DNA of 54,423 nucleotides, taken from contig CADCHF010000010.1 in the NCBI GenBank assembly GCA_902801175.1, forward strand, positions 1 through 54,423, written 5' to 3'. The stretch comes from an uncultured Coriobacteriaceae bacterium. GTDB lineage: Bacteria > Actinomycetota > Coriobacteriia > Coriobacteriales > Atopobiaceae. Below the pieces are notes generated by a model. It made no database searches, was not told the DNA's origin, and was given only the letters and a program-made list of their open reading frames with translations. A program made the position numbers and the translations under genes. Positions 53,389-54,423 of this stretch are shown piece after piece (the first letter of the stretch is position 1; each line of letters opens with the position of its first letter).

Positions 53389-54255
53389 ATGCCCCTGTCA
53401 CCCGAGGAAGAAGAGGCCATTCGCCGCGAGTTTGAGACCTCGCGCAAGAGCGGCCATCAGAGCCAGCAGCAGAGCAACGGCATCAACCAGTTTCAGGTCA
53501 ACGAGTACAGCAGTATCAAGCACGTGCTGGGCGTTGTTTCCGGCAAGGGAGGCGTGGGCAAGTCGCTGGTAACCGGCATTCTGGCAGTGGAGCTCTCGCG
53601 CGCTGGTTACAAGGTAGGCATTCTCGACGGCGACATCACGGGCCCGTCGATTCCCAAGATGTTTGGCGTCTCTGACTACCGCGCCAGGGCCGTGCACGAG
53701 ATGATCATCCCTGCCCGCACCGAGGCTGGCGTCAAGATCATGAGCACCAACCTCGTGCTCGAAAACGAGACCGACCCGGTTGTGTGGCGTGGCCCGCTCT
53801 TGGGCAACGCCCTGCAGCAGTTCTACGAGGAGACCCTGTGGGACGAGATTGACTACCTGCTGGTAGACATGCCCCCGGGAACGGGCGACGTCGCGCTCAC
53901 CGTGTTCCAGAGCCTGCCCATTGAGGGCGTGGTCATTGTGAGCAGCCCGCAGGACCTGGTGCAGATGGTTGTGGGCAAGGCCGTCAACATGGCCGCCATG
54001 ATGAACATCCCCGTGGTGGGCCTGGTCGAGAACATGGCCTACTTCGAGTGCCCTGACTGTGGCAAGCGTCACGAGCTGTTTGGGCCGAGCCGCGCCGCCG
54101 AGACCTGCGCCACCTATGGCATTGACATGCTGGGCCAGCTGCCCATCAACCCCAAGCTCGCCGAGGCCTGCGACCGTGGCGCCATCGAGCAGGAGCTCCC
54201 TGAGGGCCTGCTGCACGATGCCGTGGCCATCATTGAGGGTCACGACGCCAAGTAG
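53389..54255 (+). CDS. mrp: Mrp/NBP35-type Fe-S cluster carrier ATPase
   Basis: A 288-residue ParA-like P-loop ATPase that carries or delivers iron-sulfur clusters. Deviant Walker A GKGGVGKS (52-59), VGILDGDITGPSIPKMFG, Walker B LLVDMPPGTGDV, and the cluster-binding pair CPDC (221-224) are present. AGGAGAGGAAG precedes ATG 53389; the upstream ATG at 53356 is not supported. It lacks the N-terminal DUF59 domain of some Mrp proteins, having instead about 40 polar residues. It is monocistronic with a strong terminator. Confidence 0.94.
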   Translation: MPLSPEEEEAIRREFETSRKSGHQSQQQSNGINQFQVNEYSSIKHVLGVVSGKGGVGKSLVTGILAVELSRAGYKVGILDGDITGPSIPKMFGVSDYRARAVHEMIIPARTEAGVKIMSTNLVLENETDPVVWRGPLLGNALQQFYEETLWDEIDYLLVDMPPGTGDVALTVFQSLPIEGVVIVSSPQDLVQMVVGKAVNMAAMMNIPVVGLVENMAYFECPDCGKRHELFGPSRAAETCATYGIDMLGQLPINPKLAEACDRGAIEQELPEGLLHDAVAIIEGHDAK

Positions 54256-54287
54256 ACGTATGCATAACGGCTAATCGCATCTGCGTC

Positions 54288-54324
54288 TACAAAGCTCCCC
54301 GCCATGCGACGGGGAGCTTTTTTC
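54288..54324 (+). terminator. Terminator after mrp
   Basis: AAAGCTCCCC (54291-54300) pairs with GGGGAGCTTT (54311-54320) and runs into TTTTTT. A strong intrinsic terminator, about 35 bases past the stop; the A run makes it bidirectional. Confidence 0.93.
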
Positions 54325-54358
54325 GAGGCTTCGGTAGTTTGTGTGACAAGGGGCTAGC

Positions 54359-54423
54359 CTAGGCAGCAACGCTCTTCGCTCCCTTCACGCCCTTCTTCCT
54401 CGCCTTCACCGGGCGACCCGGGA
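54359..54423 (-). CDS. 3' end of a Lys/Arg-rich protein (partial)
   Basis: Reading in from the right edge on the minus strand, one frame gives PGRPVKARKKGVKGAKSVAA followed by TAG (54359-54361). The other two frames stop at once. The basic tail with a GRP core is like the C-terminus of nucleoid-associated or histone-like proteins. The gene start lies outside the window, and only 20 residues can be seen, so the call is weak. The mrp terminator could serve it in reverse. Confidence 0.4.
   Translation of the reverse strand, partial: PGRPVKARKKGVKGAKSVAA

Overview
The window looks like a chromosomal segment of a high-GC actinobacterium of the class Coriobacteriia (Olsenella/Atopobium/Collinsella-like). 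The reasons are codon use, the uvrC-rapZ-whiA-gap-pgk-tpiA order typical of Actinobacteria, Rho with a long basic N-terminal extension, and many small lineage-specific proteins with zinc ribbons or C-terminal anchors. This placement is inferred from the sequence alone. Nearly all genes lie on the minus strand. The plus-strand exceptions are alanine dehydrogenase (partial) and an AIM24 protein at the left edge, a 6S RNA, an isolated DUF1963 gene, and an Mrp ATPase at the right edge.

Layout. 1-2.9 kb: end of ald, an AIM24 protein, a 440-nt promoter-to-terminator transcript without a long ORF (candidate structured RNA with a 21-codon micro-ORF), a 33-bp inverted repeat and two small proteins. 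3.1-8.2 kb: a complete branched-chain amino-acid ABC transporter (livF, livG, livM, livH, then a Tat-type lipoprotein binding protein). 8.6-13.7 kb: an unknown membrane-anchored protein, rho and a double-winged-helix MarR regulator. 13.9-20.2 kb: argS, pncB, a small coiled-coil tail-anchored protein, a PflX-like radical SAM enzyme and a WecA/MraY-type sugar-phosphate transferase. 20.3-24.5 kb: 6S RNA, two lipoproteins and an MFS exporter. 24.7-33.1 kb: tpiA, pgk, gap, whiA, rapZ and uvrC (a DUF1963 gene is inserted on the other strand; yvcK is missing). 33.1-34.4 kb: an ATP-grasp ligase. 34.6-42.1 kb: a histidine operon, transcribed hisZG-hisD-hisC-hisB-hisH-hisA-hisF-hisI, in which HisZ and HisG are fused. 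42.5-47.7 kb: murJ, ybaK and uvrA, with an SOS box before uvrA. 47.9-51.1 kb: a metallophosphatase, a coiled-coil protein and a DUF2974 lipase-like protein. 51.2-53.0 kb: decaying genes, namely a zinc-ribbon membrane protein interrupted by an in-frame amber codon and the deleted, frameshifted relic of an ABC-2 transporter. 53.4-54.4 kb: mrp and the 3' tip of a Lys/Arg-rich protein.

How it works together. The window carries central glycolysis, histidine synthesis, branched-chain amino-acid uptake, NAD salvage, peptidoglycan/wall precursor handling (WecA-like enzyme, MurJ, possible D-Asp ligase) and nucleotide excision repair (uvrA and uvrC in separate units). No CRISPR array, prophage, IS transposase, rRNA or tRNA was seen. 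The most unusual items are the HisZ-HisG fusion, the orphan 440-nt transcript, the long perfect palindromes in intergenic spaces, the three GRP repeats in Rho, the recurring G-x-H-F protein, and the two decaying zinc-ribbon genes.
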